Assembly (NCBI GenBank): GCA_041906185.1
Contig: JAYRJQ010000002.1
Span: 220,633 to 284,632, forward strand
From: Roseateles_B sp041906185
GTDB lineage: Bacteria; Pseudomonadota; Gammaproteobacteria; Burkholderiales; Burkholderiaceae_C
Direction: 5' to 3'
DNA length: 64,000 nucleotides
The notes below the pieces were generated by a model. The model saw nothing but the letters and a program-made list of their open reading frames with translations, was not told the DNA's origin and did not search any database. Below are positions 16,356 through 25,015 of the stretch, piece after piece (position 1 is the stretch's first letter; each line of letters begins with the position of its first letter). Made by a program: the position numbers and the translations under genes.

Positions 16356-18425
16356 ATGACCCTGATGCCATCCGCCCTGCTGAACCGCGAACAAGCCATC
16401 CTGGAATTCAACGCCCGCGTGCTGGCCCAGGCGCAGCGCGAGGACGTGCCGCTGCTGGAGCGGCTGCGCTATGTGTGCATCGTCTCGTCCAACCTCGACG
16501 AGTTCTTCGAGGTGCGCTTCGCCGACATGCTGGACGCCGCCCGCGAGCCGGGCACGCTCGTCACGCAGCGTGACATCGAGCGCGTGGCCGGTGAGGCGCA
16601 CGAGCTCATCGACCGCCAGTACGCGGTCTTCAATGAACAGCTCATGCCCATGCTGCGCGAGCAGGGCATCGTGATCCACAACCACGCGGACCGCGACGAG
16701 GCGCAGCGGCACTGGGTCGCGCGCTTCTTCGAGCGCGAGGTCAAGCCGCTGCTGGTGCCGGTCGGGCTGGACCCGGCGCATCCCTTCCCGCAGGTCGCCA
16801 ACAAGTCCCTGCACTTCGTGGTGCGGCTCTCCGGCAAGGATGCCTTCGGGCGGGACAACCGCATCGCCATCGTCAAGGTGCCGCGCGTGCTGCCCCGCGT
16901 GATCAAGCTGCCCGCGCAGGTCAGCGCTGGGCGGCAGGTGTTCGTGCTGCTCACGAGCGTGATCCGCGCGCACCTGGAGGAGCTGTTCCCGGGGCGCCAG
17001 GTGGAGTCCTTCTCGCAGTTCCGCGTCACCCGCGACTCCGACCTCGAGGTGGACGAGGAGGAGGTGGCGAACCTGCGCCACGCTCTGCGTTCGGGCCTGA
17101 CCACGCGCCACTTCGGCCGGGCGGTGCGCCTGGAGGTGGTGAACACCTGCCCCGAGGAGCTGTCGCGCTTTCTGCTGGAGCAGTTCCAGCTGCCGCCCGC
17201 CGCGCTGTACCGCGTCAACGGGCCGGTGAACCTCGTGCGCCTGAACGAGTTGATCGACCTCACCGACGCGCCCGCGCTGCGCTTCGTGCCCCATGAGCCG
17301 GTCTGGCCGCAGGGCCGCCTGCCGCGGCAGAAGAGCTGCTTCGACAAGCTGCGCAAGGGCGACGTCCTGCTGCACCATCCCTTCGAGAGCTTCGAGCCGG
17401 TGGTGCAGTTCCTGCGCGAGGCCGTCGAGGACCCGGACGTGCTGGCCATCAAGCAGACCATCTACCGCACGGGCAGCCAGTCCGTGCTGATGGACCTGCT
17501 GATCGAGGCGGCCCGCCGCGGCAAGGAGGTGATGGCCGTGGTGGAGCTCAAGGCCCGCTTCGACGAGGAGGCCAACATCAACTGGGCCGAGCGGCTGGAG
17601 GCCGTGGGCGCGCAGGTCGTGTACGGCATCGTGGGTCTGAAGACGCACGCCAAGATGCTGCTGGTCACGCGGCGCGAGGGCAAGCCGGGGAAGGCGGACG
17701 GCAAGCACGTGCTGCGCCGCTACGCCCATCTCTCGACCGGCAACTACAACCCCAAGACCGCGCGGCTCTACACCGACATCGGCTGCCTCACCGCCGACCC
17801 GGACCTCACGGCGGACATCGACAACGTCTTCCGCCAGCTGGCCTCGCTGGGCAAGGCGCGGCCGGCGAAGCGCTTGCTGCTGGCGCCCTTCCACATGCAC
17901 GAGCGCATGGTGGCCTACCTCGCGCAGGTCGAGCAGGCCGCGCGCGAATGCCGGACGGCGCGGGTGGTGCTCAAGATCAACGCGCTGACGGATGCCGAGC
18001 TGATCCACGCGCTGCTGCGCTGCGGCCAGGCGGGGGCCGACATCGACCTCATCGTGCGCGGCGCCTGCATGCTGCCGCCGCAGCTGCCGGGCATCTCGGA
18101 CCGCATCCGCGTGCGTTCGGTGGTGGGCCGCTTCCTGGAGCACTCGCGGGTGAGCTACTTCCGCTGGGGCGACGGCGAGGACGACGAGGCGCTGTACCTC
18201 TCCAGCGCCGACTGGATGAGCCGCAACATGTTCCGCCGCATCGAGGTGGCCTGGCCGGTGCTGGACGCGAAGCTGCGCCAGCGCCTCATCGACGAGACGC
18301 TGCAGCCCTATCTGCATGACAGCCTCGACGCCTGGGAGCAGCTGCCGGACGGGCACTACCGCCGCATCGAGGGGCCCGGGCTGAGCGCCCAGCAGGCGCT
18401 GATGCGCCGCTACGCCGTCGAGTGA
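16356..18425 (+). CDS. ppk1: Polyphosphate kinase 1
   Basis: The 689-residue enzyme polymerises the gamma-phosphate of ATP into polyphosphate. The domain order is N-terminal helical, head, and two phospholipase-D-like catalytic domains. His431 in KTHAKM corresponds to the autophosphorylated histidine, and His596 in FLEHSR to the second catalytic histidine. SNLDEFFEVR near the start and HLSTGNYN are family signatures. The length fits PPK1. ppx is convergent and 31 bp away, so synthesis and degradation genes face each other. Confidence 0.97.
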   Translation: MTLMPSALLNREQAILEFNARVLAQAQREDVPLLERLRYVCIVSSNLDEFFEVRFADMLDAAREPGTLVTQRDIERVAGEAHELIDRQYAVFNEQLMPMLREQGIVIHNHADRDEAQRHWVARFFEREVKPLLVPVGLDPAHPFPQVANKSLHFVVRLSGKDAFGRDNRIAIVKVPRVLPRVIKLPAQVSAGRQVFVLLTSVIRAHLEELFPGRQVESFSQFRVTRDSDLEVDEEEVANLRHALRSGLTTRHFGRAVRLEVVNTCPEELSRFLLEQFQLPPAALYRVNGPVNLVRLNELIDLTDAPALRFVPHEPVWPQGRLPRQKSCFDKLRKGDVLLHHPFESFEPVVQFLREAVEDPDVLAIKQTIYRTGSQSVLMDLLIEAARRGKEVMAVVELKARFDEEANINWAERLEAVGAQVVYGIVGLKTHAKMLLVTRREGKPGKADGKHVLRRYAHLSTGNYNPKTARLYTDIGCLTADPDLTADIDNVFRQLASLGKARPAKRLLLAPFHMHERMVAYLAQVEQAARECRTARVVLKINALTDAELIHALLRCGQAGADIDLIVRGACMLPPQLPGISDRIRVRSVVGRFLEHSRVSYFRWGDGEDDEALYLSSADWMSRNMFRRIEVAWPVLDAKLRQRLIDETLQPYLHDSLDAWEQLPDGHYRRIEGPGLSAQQALMRRYAVE

Positions 18426-18456
18426 AATCCGGGCGCCGGCGCGCGCCCCTGCGTGC

Positions 18457-20004
18457 TTACGCCTGCAGGGCGAGCTTCACGCGGCCCAGCTTGCGCCAGG
18501 CCTCCAGCTCCTCGTTGAGCAGGTACAGCGCGCGGGGATGCGACTCGGCCCAGCCCTCGGCCATCCGCACCGTAACCTGATCGCCGTCGCGCTGCAGGCG
18601 CATGGCCTGCACATCGATCGGCTGGCGCGCGTGGCACTTGATGAGCGCCAGGCGCAGCGCCAGCAGCTGCCACAGCAGGGTCTCGTCCTGCAGCTCCGTC
18701 TCGAGCTTGCGCAGGCCGCCGCGCTGGCCGAGCGCGAGATCGCCCAGGCGGTGCAGCTGGTTCTGCGAGAAGCCGGGGGCGTCCACATGCGCGAGCAGGT
18801 AGGCGCTGTGCCGGTGGTGGTCGTGGTGCGAGACCATCATGCCGATCTCATGCAGCCGGGCGGCCCAGGCCAGCTCGCGCTGGCGCTCGCGCTCGGCCTT
18901 TGGTGCCAGCTGCTGATGCAGGTGCAGGGTCAGGTCTTGCACGCGCTGGGCCTGCTCGGTGTCCACGCCGAATCGCAGCTGCAGGGCCGCGACGGACTGG
19001 TCGCGCATGTCCCGTCCGCGGCTCAGCTCGCCCTGGCTGGCCTGCAGGCGCTCGGCCAGATCGAAGACCACGCCCTGGCGCAGCGCGCCCTTGGCCGGCT
19101 GCAGACGCTCGATCTGGAACTGCGTCAGCAGCGTGTAGAGGATGCACAGGCCGCCGCCCACCACGGCGCGGCGGTCGTCCTTGAGGCCGGGCAGGTCGAG
19201 GGCGTCCATGTGGCCGGCGGCCAGGCAGCGCTCGATGCACCAGCGCAGCGCCTCGGGCGTGATCGAACCATCGGTGACGCCGCTGGCGGCCAGCAGCTGC
19301 GAGACCGCACCCACCGTGCCCGAGGAGCCCAGCGCCTCCTGCCACACCGGCTGCGAGCGCTCGCGGGAGAAGAGGTTCAGCGCCTCCTCCAGCTCTGCGC
19401 CCGCGGCCACCTGCGCGGCGCGGAAGGCCTCCGGCGTGAAGCGGCCGTCCGGGAAGTAGCGCAGCGAGAGACTCACGCTGCCGATCTGGAAGGACTCGGC
19501 CTTGAGCGGCTTGCGCCCGAGGCCGAGGATCATCTCGGTGGAGCGCCCGCCGATGTCGATGACGAGGCGGGGCCGCTCGGAGGGCTGCAGCCGCGCCACG
19601 CCCGCGAAGATCAGCCGGGCCTCCTCGCGGCCGGAGATCACCTCGATGCCATGCCCCAGCGTCTTCTGGGCCGTGGCGAGGAAGGCGTTGCGGTTGCGGG
19701 CCTCGCGCAGCGTCTGCGTGGCGACGGCACGCACGCGGGTCGCGGGGAAGTCCCGCAGGTGCTCCGCGAAGCCGGCCAGGCAGTCCAGACCACGCTGCAT
19801 CGCTTCGTCGGTGAGCATGCAGTCGGCGTCCAGGCCGGCGCCCAGGCGCACGGTCTTCTTCAGATAGAGCTGGCGCTTGTACTGGCCGCGGTGCAGCTGG
19901 GCGATCTCCAGCCGGAAGCTGTTGGAGCCCATGTCGATGGCGGCCAGGGGCTCGCCGGCCCCGGCGGACGGGACGGGCAGGGAATCGGAGCGGAGCGCGT
20001 TCAT
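18457..20004 (-). CDS. ppx: Exopolyphosphatase (Ppx/GppA family)
   Basis: The 515-residue enzyme removes terminal phosphate from polyphosphate. The actin-like fold shows IDMGSNSFRLEI near residues 27-38, FAGVARLQ, VIDIGGRSTEMILG, and GSSGTVGAVSQLL. A C-terminal HD-like domain contains LHEIGMMVSHHDHHRHSAYL. The ATG at 20004 gives the family start. It converges with ppk1. A copy of the dispersed 15-mer lies inside and is read VQDLTL. Confidence 0.94.
   Translation of the reverse strand: MNALRSDSLPVPSAGAGEPLAAIDMGSNSFRLEIAQLHRGQYKRQLYLKKTVRLGAGLDADCMLTDEAMQRGLDCLAGFAEHLRDFPATRVRAVATQTLREARNRNAFLATAQKTLGHGIEVISGREEARLIFAGVARLQPSERPRLVIDIGGRSTEMILGLGRKPLKAESFQIGSVSLSLRYFPDGRFTPEAFRAAQVAAGAELEEALNLFSRERSQPVWQEALGSSGTVGAVSQLLAASGVTDGSITPEALRWCIERCLAAGHMDALDLPGLKDDRRAVVGGGLCILYTLLTQFQIERLQPAKGALRQGVVFDLAERLQASQGELSRGRDMRDQSVAALQLRFGVDTEQAQRVQDLTLHLHQQLAPKAERERQRELAWAARLHEIGMMVSHHDHHRHSAYLLAHVDAPGFSQNQLHRLGDLALGQRGGLRKLETELQDETLLWQLLALRLALIKCHARQPIDVQAMRLQRDGDQVTVRMAEGWAESHPRALYLLNEELEAWRKLGRVKLALQA
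18926..18940 (-). repeat. Copy 2 of recurrent 15-mer GCAAGACCTGACCCT
   Basis: Exact copy on the minus strand within ppx, read CAA GAC CTG ACC CTG. CAA is a rarely used glutamine codon in these genes. Confidence 0.85.
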
Positions 20005-20185
20005 GGCGCCGGATTGTCGCGGCGGAAAGGGCCTGTCTTTGTGTAAGAACGCCCCTTTTGTGTCAGCGGTGTGGTGACCGGCACGAAGCACGCCTGCGCA
20101 ACGGCCCAGGGGCGGGGTGGCGCCTGTCATGCGGGCAGCGCACGCGCCGGGGCAGGGCCATTGACAGGTCTGAGAGAATCCCGGC

Positions 20186-20224
20186 ATGTGCAAACCCTGA
20201 AGGCGCGCCACCCTGGTGCGCCTT
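20186..20224 (+). promoter_or_regulatory. Possible leader peptide plus hairpin before the ZIP transporter
   Basis: A 4-codon open frame (ATG TGC AAA CCC TGA, 20186-20200) runs into a stem AAGGCGCGCCA / TGGTGCGCCTT with a CCC loop (20200-20224) and a short TTT. It lies about 45 bp upstream of the transporter start, downstream of a TTGACA at 20161. It could be an attenuator or a plain structured leader; the rest of 20005-20267 shows nothing clear. Confidence 0.35.
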
Positions 20225-20267
20225 TCGTTGTCGGGCGCCGGGAGTCGCGGCGCGCCACGCTTCACGC

Positions 20268-21038
20268 ATGACCCTCACCTACATCCTGCTCGCGACCTTC
20301 GTCGGCGGCCTGCTCTCCGTGCTGATCGCCGCCAGCCTGACGGTGGCCCTGCTCGGGCGCGTCGTGCGCCACCTGGTGAGCCTGTCCACCGGCGTGCTGC
20401 TGGCGACGGCGCTGCTGCACGTGCTGCCCGAGGCCTTCGAGCGCCAGGCGAGCCCCCACGCGCTGTTCATGACGCTGCTGGGCGGGCTGATGTTCTTCTT
20501 CCTGCTGGAGAAGGCCGAGCTGTACCGCCATACGCATCACCACGAGGGCGACGGCCACCACCACCATCATCATTTCGATGCCGAGCAGGCGGGGCGGGGC
20601 GGGCTCTCCGTGCTGGTGGGCGACAGCATCCACAACTTCTGCGACGGCCTGATCATCGCGGCCGCCTTCCTGGCGGACACGCACCTCGGCTGGGTCACGG
20701 CCGCGGCCATCATCGCCCATGAGATCCCGCAGGAGGTGGGCGACTACATCGTGCTGCTCAACGCCGGCTTCAGCCGCGGCAAGGCGCTGCTGTTCAACGC
20801 GCTGTCGGGCCTCGCGGCCGTGCTCGGCGGCCTGCTGGGCTACTTCATCGTCGGGCCCTGGGAGTCGCTGTTCCCCTATCTGCTGGTGCTCGCGTCCAGC
20901 AGCTTCATCTACGTGGCCGTGGCGGACCTGATCCCCCAGCTGCAGCGCCGTCTGCCCTGGAAGGAGACGGCCGCACAGCTGTTCTGGCTGGCCGCGGGCA
21001 TGGGCTTCATCGTGCTGGTGCTGGGCAGCAGCCACTGA
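20268..21038 (+). CDS. ZIP family metal transporter
   Basis: The 256-residue inner-membrane protein has about eight helices. ZIP metal-path residues appear as HNFCDG (122-127) and HEIPQEVGD (151-159). A cytoplasmic His-rich loop (about 88-103, nine histidines) joins helices III and IV. Uptake of zinc, iron or manganese is typical; the metal cannot be told from sequence. The ATG at 20268 starts the first helix and has no obvious ribosome site. It is divergent from ppx. Confidence 0.9.
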   Translation: MTLTYILLATFVGGLLSVLIAASLTVALLGRVVRHLVSLSTGVLLATALLHVLPEAFERQASPHALFMTLLGGLMFFFLLEKAELYRHTHHHEGDGHHHHHHFDAEQAGRGGLSVLVGDSIHNFCDGLIIAAAFLADTHLGWVTAAAIIAHEIPQEVGDYIVLLNAGFSRGKALLFNALSGLAAVLGGLLGYFIVGPWESLFPYLLVLASSSFIYVAVADLIPQLQRRLPWKETAAQLFWLAAGMGFIVLVLGSSH

Positions 21039-21051
21039 GCGGCCGGGCATG

Positions 21052-21080
21052 AAAAAAGCCCGCCTTATCGGGGCGGGCTT
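21052..21080. terminator. Bidirectional terminator between the ZIP transporter and usp
   Basis: A 9-bp stem AAGCCCGCC / GGCGGGCTT with a 7-nt loop. Six A residues on the left give a T-run on the minus strand, so it serves usp best. Confidence 0.82.
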
Positions 21081-21094
21081 CGTTCGAGAGTGCC

Positions 21095-21134
21095 GGAATT
21101 CAGCGGAACTCAGCGGAATTCTGCGGAACTCAGC
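21095..21134. repeat. Four 10-bp tandem repeats at the usp stop codon
   Basis: GGAATTCAGC, GGAACTCAGC, GGAATTCTGC and GGAACTCAGC follow one another without gaps. The array overlaps the usp stop codon at 21130-21132. Confidence 0.85.
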
Positions 21135-21564
21135 GCACCACGAGGACCGGGATGGTCGAGTGGGTCAGCACCTTCTGCGTCTCGCTGCCCAGCAGCAGGG
21201 CCTGGACGCCGCGGCGGCCGTGCGAGGCCATCACCACGAGATCGGCCTCGACACGCTTGGCGTGCTCGATGATGGCCTCCCAGGGGTGCAGAGCCTCGAT
21301 GCTGTGCGCCTCGGCGGGCACGCCGGCCTTCTCGGCGGCGGCCAGGACGGTCTTCAGGCGGCCCTGGGCGATGCGCTCCTGGGCGTCGAAGAACTCCTGC
21401 GGCGGCGTCGGCTGCATCTCGGACACGGCGCTGTAGGGGAAGGGTTCCTTCACGCTGATCGCGAAGATCTTGGCGCCCAGTTCCTGCGCCAGGGCCAGGG
21501 CCTGTTCGAGGGCCTTGGCGGTGATGTCGGAACCGTCGGTCGGGACGATGATGCGCTTGTACAT
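21130..21564 (-). CDS. Universal stress protein (UspA family)
   Basis: The 144-residue single-domain protein has the ATP-binding pattern DGSD near the N-terminus, MASHGRRG, then GS after nine residues (LLLGSETQ), and ends VLVVR. A strong AGGAGG lies 5 nt before the ATG. It is a single gene with its own terminator. Family members are induced by stress and bind ATP; the exact role is unknown. Confidence 0.94.
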   Translation of the reverse strand: MYKRIIVPTDGSDITAKALEQALALAQELGAKIFAISVKEPFPYSAVSEMQPTPPQEFFDAQERIAQGRLKTVLAAAEKAGVPAEAHSIEALHPWEAIIEHAKRVEADLVVMASHGRRGVQALLLGSETQKVLTHSTIPVLVVR

Positions 21565-21745
21565 GCGAGCCTCCTGTGAGCTGAACCTGAAAGCCTTGGG
21601 TGAAGACCTCGCCGGGCTTCTTCGGCCACCGTGTGGGCGGCTGCCGAAGTCCGGTGCTGATGCATCAAGTGTTGCTGCTCAGTAGGCGGCGGCGCTTGCG
21701 CTATGTCAAGGCTCGGGCGGGCTTCGCCGCGGCGGCAACAGGGGC

Positions 21746-22600
21746 TCAGCCCTGGGCCACGGGCCGGCGCGGGTCGGCCGACCATTCGCTCCAGGAGCCG
21801 GGATACAGGCGCGAACCGTGCAGGCCGGCGTGCTCCATGGCCAGCAGGTTGTGGCAGGCCGTGACGCCCGAGCCGCACTGGTGCACGACCTCCGGGGCCG
21901 CGAAGGGCGGCAGCAGGGCCTCGAACTCGGCGCGCAGCGCGTCGGCGGGCTTGAAGCGGCCGTCGGCCTGCAGGTTGTCCTTGAAGAAGCGGTTCAGCGC
22001 GCCGGGGATGTGGCCGGCCTGCCGGTCCAGCGGCTCGACCTCGCCCCGGAAGCGCTCGCCCGCGCGGGCGTCCAACAGGCGCACGCGGCCCAGCCGGGCC
22101 TGCAGGGCGTCGGCATTCAGGGAAGGCGCGAGCGGGGCGCTGGCCTGGAAGCTGCCGGCTTGCGCGGCAGGCACCTCGGTGACGAGCGCGCCGCCGGCGG
22201 CCTGCCAGGCGGCGACGCCACCGTCCAGCACGGCGACGGCCTCGTGGCCCAGCCAGCGCAGCATCCACCACACGCGGGCGGCGTACATGCCGCCCTGGCC
22301 GTCATAGACCACGACCTGCTGGCCGGCGTCCAGGCCGAGCGCCGCCAGGCGCTGCGCGAACGTGGCCGGCTCGGGCAGCGGATGGCGGCCGGTGAAGACC
22401 TGACCCTCGCCCGCCTTCGGGCCGCTCAGGTCGCGGTCCAGGTGCAGGTAGTGGGCGCCGGGCAGGTGGCCGGCGGCATAGGCGCGTTCGCCGGCCGAGG
22501 TGTCGGCCAGGTCGAAGCTCACGTCGAGCAGCAGGGGAGGGCGGGCGCCGGCCCGCAGCGCTTGCAGGTCCTCGGCGGAGATCAGGGTCGTGTGGCTCAT
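21746..22600 (-). CDS. sseA: Thiosulfate / 3-mercaptopyruvate sulfurtransferase
   Basis: The 284-residue tandem rhodanese has an inactive N-terminal domain (VVYDGQGGMYAARVWW) and a catalytic C-terminal domain with Cys242 in CGSGVTA. The loop CGSGVT is usual for 3-mercaptopyruvate sulfurtransferases, whereas rhodaneses often have CRxGx[RT]. The enzyme moves sulfur from mercaptopyruvate or thiosulfate to thiol acceptors. The ATG overlaps the stop of the upstream DMT permease gene (ATGA), so the two form one operon. A 13-nt part of the dispersed 15-mer lies at 22395-22407. Confidence 0.88.
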   Translation of the reverse strand: MSHTTLISAEDLQALRAGARPPLLLDVSFDLADTSAGERAYAAGHLPGAHYLHLDRDLSGPKAGEGQVFTGRHPLPEPATFAQRLAALGLDAGQQVVVYDGQGGMYAARVWWMLRWLGHEAVAVLDGGVAAWQAAGGALVTEVPAAQAGSFQASAPLAPSLNADALQARLGRVRLLDARAGERFRGEVEPLDRQAGHIPGALNRFFKDNLQADGRFKPADALRAEFEALLPPFAAPEVVHQCGSGVTACHNLLAMEHAGLHGSRLYPGSWSEWSADPRRPVAQG

Positions 22601-23505
22601 GATTCGGTCGCGGAGTGGGAGCTGTCAGGGGGAAGGCTGCGGTGGCGCAGCAGCGTGGCCGCGAGGCCGGCGCCGACGATCAGCAGCATGCCCAGTATCG
22701 CAGCGGGGTTCAGGCGCTCGTCGAAGACCCAGACGCCATAGAGGCAGGAGAAGACGATGCCCAGGTACTGCAGGCTGGCGTTCACCAGCGTGCGGCCCTT
22801 GCGGTAGGCCGCCGTCATCAGCAGCTGCGCGGCGGTGGCCAGCAGGCCCACGGCCAGCAGCAGCGCGAGCCCGCGGGCGCTGTGCGCGTGCCAGGCCTGC
22901 GGCTGGCCCCACTGCTGCACCCCGTTGACGAGAGCGCCGGCCACCGCGCCGCCGCAGGAGAAGTAGAAGACGATGCGGTACTCGGGTTCGCCCGCGCGGC
23001 CCAGGGCCGTCACCTGCAGGTAGGCCATGGCCGACAGCATGCCCGACAGCAGCCCCACGAGCCCGTGCCAGGCCTGGTCCTGCTGCATGCTGGGGCGCAG
23101 CACCAGGGCCACGCCGAGGAAGCCGACCAGCACCGTGGCGATGAGCCGCCCGTCGGCCGCCCGCCCGCCCATCAGCACGGCCCCGCCGATCAGGAACAGC
23201 GCCATCCACACCGAGGACATGTAGTTCAGCGTCATGGCCGTCGGCAGGGGCAGCTTGCCGATGGCGTAGAACCACAGCGACAGCGCGATGACCCCGGAGA
23301 GGCTGCGCCAGAAGTGCATGGCCGGCACGGCGGTGCGCAGGCTCAGCCCGCGCGCGAGCACAAGGCTCCCCACCATCGCCACGCCGACGAGGCCGCGGTA
23401 CATGACGATCTCGCCCGCGCCGTACTCGGCCGAGGCCAGCTTCACGCACACGCCCATGGTGGCGAAGAGCAGGGTGGCCAGGGCCATCATGAGGGAAGCG
23501 GGCAT
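22597..23505 (-). CDS. DMT superfamily (EamA) permease
   Basis: The 302-residue protein has about ten hydrophobic segments in two EamA halves (residues 5-137 and 148-287). Families of this kind export small metabolites or amino acids; the substrate is unknown. It is translationally coupled to sseA, which hints at a sulfur compound, but that is only context. Confidence 0.85.
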   Translation of the reverse strand: MPASLMMALATLLFATMGVCVKLASAEYGAGEIVMYRGLVGVAMVGSLVLARGLSLRTAVPAMHFWRSLSGVIALSLWFYAIGKLPLPTAMTLNYMSSVWMALFLIGGAVLMGGRAADGRLIATVLVGFLGVALVLRPSMQQDQAWHGLVGLLSGMLSAMAYLQVTALGRAGEPEYRIVFYFSCGGAVAGALVNGVQQWGQPQAWHAHSARGLALLLAVGLLATAAQLLMTAAYRKGRTLVNASLQYLGIVFSCLYGVWVFDERLNPAAILGMLLIVGAGLAATLLRHRSLPPDSSHSATES

Positions 23506-23530
23506 CGTGCGGCGGACTGTATCGGCAAAG

Positions 23531-23565
23531 AAAAACCGCCCAGGGCGCGGGGCCGATGGGCGGTT
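23531..23565 (-). terminator. Rho-independent terminator after the Rieske gene
   Basis: On the minus strand a stem AACCGCCC / GGGCGGTT encloses a 16-nt loop and is followed by TTT. It lies just downstream of the stop at 23582. Confidence 0.7.
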
Positions 23566-23581
23566 GGCGGACGCGTGGGCG

Positions 23582-24688
23582 TCAGAACTTCATCTCGCGG
23601 CGGTACCACTCATGGAAGTGCTTCATGCCGTCCTCCATGGGGCTCTGGTAGGGGCCGACCTCGTTGTCGCCGCGGTCCATCAGGGCCTTGCGACCCCAGT
23701 CCATGCGCAGCGCGATCTCGTCGTCCTCGATACAGGTCTCCATGTAGGCGGCCTGGTTCGCCTCGACGAACTCGCGCTCGAAGGCGGCGATCTCCTCGGG
23801 GTAGTAGAACTCGACGATGTTGGTCGTCTTCTGCGGGCCCTTGGGGTGCAGGGTGGAGACCACCAGCACATGCGGGTACCACTCGACCATGATGTGCGGG
23901 TACAGCGTCAGCCAGATCGCGCCCTGCTCGGGCGGCTGGCCGTTGCGGAAGCCCAGCACCTGCTGGTGCCACTTCTTGTAGACGGGCGAGCCGGGCGTCT
24001 TCAGGTCCTTGTGGATCCCGACGGTCTGCACCGAGTGGTTGGTGCCGAACTCCCAGGCGAGGTCGTCACAGGTGACGAACTGGCCGAGGCCGGGGTGGAA
24101 GGGGCCGACGTGGTAGTCCTCGAGGTAGACCTCGATGAAAGTCTTCCAGTTGTAGTCGCACTCGTGCACCTGGACCTTGTCGAGCACGTAACCGCTGAAG
24201 TCGAGGTCGCGCGCCTTGGCGATGCGCGACAGCTCGCCGGCGATGTCGCGGCCGTTGTCCTCGAACAGCAGGCCGTTCCATTCCCGCAGCTGGTAGCGGT
24301 TCAGGTGCTGGCAGGGGTCGTGGTCGAAGTGCGGGGCGCCGACGAGCGTGCCCTTGAGGTCGTAGGTCCAGCGGTGCAGCGGGCAGACGATGTGGCTCTT
24401 CGTGTTGCCACGGCCACGCAGCATCACCGCCTGCCGGTGGCGGCAGACGTTGGAGATCAGCTCGATGCCCTCGGGCGTGCGCACGAGTGCGCGCCCTTCG
24501 CCCTCCTGGGGCAGTGCGTAGTAGTCACCGACCTCGGGCACGCTCAGGGCATGGCCAAGGTAGCGGGGTCCGGCCTGGAAGATGAGTTCGAGTTCCCTGC
24601 GGAACAAGCCCTCGTCGAAGTAGGAAGAAACCGGCAGCTGGGTAACGCTGCTGTCAAGCGCTGAGAGAGTGAGGCTCAGGTCGGACAT
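23582..24688 (-). CDS. Rieske 2Fe-2S ring-hydroxylating-type oxygenase, alpha subunit
   Basis: The 368-residue protein has a Rieske domain with C82-x-H84 and C102-xx-H105. It is followed by a catalytic SRPBCC domain with the mononuclear-iron pattern DYHVGPFH (His193, His198). Such enzymes need a ferredoxin/reductase, but none is encoded nearby and there is no beta subunit, as in choline- or carnitine-type monooxygenases. The ATG at 24688 was chosen because the codons before it are not family-like. It is a single gene. The substrate is unknown; O-demethylation or amine oxidation are possible by analogy. Confidence 0.85.
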   Translation of the reverse strand: MSDLSLTLSALDSSVTQLPVSSYFDEGLFRRELELIFQAGPRYLGHALSVPEVGDYYALPQEGEGRALVRTPEGIELISNVCRHRQAVMLRGRGNTKSHIVCPLHRWTYDLKGTLVGAPHFDHDPCQHLNRYQLREWNGLLFEDNGRDIAGELSRIAKARDLDFSGYVLDKVQVHECDYNWKTFIEVYLEDYHVGPFHPGLGQFVTCDDLAWEFGTNHSVQTVGIHKDLKTPGSPVYKKWHQQVLGFRNGQPPEQGAIWLTLYPHIMVEWYPHVLVVSTLHPKGPQKTTNIVEFYYPEEIAAFEREFVEANQAAYMETCIEDDEIALRMDWGRKALMDRGDNEVGPYQSPMEDGMKHFHEWYRREMKF

Positions 24689-25015
24689 GATCCAAGAGGG
24701 TCTCCAAGAAACCAATGTCAACCCCCCGGGCCCGTCACCGTGACGACGGCCGCGAAGGTTGCGTCTGAGGGTGCGGATCCGGGTTTGTGTCAAAAAGCCC
24801 GGCCGATCGCAGCGCGACTGCCGGGCTCCCGGGGCCCGCGACCCATCATTCCGGGCGGCGGGCGAGGGCGGGATTGTAGCCGGGGTCCGGCAGGCCTGCC
24901 TGCTGAGCTGGATCAAGCATCAGGGGCATTGGCCGGTACGTACTCGTTACATTGCTCGAGATTGATCCGGCCGCGCCATGTTGGCGCCCCACTACAATGC
25001 GCCTTTCGCATTTCT
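24689..25015. other. Long divergent intergenic region, Rieske gene / xseB
   Basis: 327 bp without a convincing gene. It holds a minus-strand terminator-like hairpin (24792-24827), a minus-strand TACAAT (24873-24878) about 45 nt before that hairpin, and on the plus strand a TACAAT (24993-24998) suited as the -10 of xseB. A minus-strand FNR-like half-site TTGATCCAG lies near 24908-24916. Confidence 0.6.
24792..24827 (-). terminator. Orphan terminator-like hairpin inside the intergenic region
   Basis: The stem AGCCCGGC / GCCGGGCT (16-nt loop) runs into TTTTT on the minus strand. No gene ends here. It stands about 100 bp upstream of the Rieske start in the same direction, so it may end a small RNA or attenuate a leader. 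Confidence 0.6.

Noticed and set aside
21095..21134. CRISPR-like repeats
   Set aside because: Units are 10 bp, contiguous and without spacers; no cas genes are present. It is a plain tandem repeat.
23582..24688. Aromatic ring-degradation gene cluster around the Rieske gene
   Set aside because: Neighbours are a DMT permease, sseA and the isoprenoid operon. No beta subunit, reductase, dehydrogenase or ring-cleavage gene occurs.
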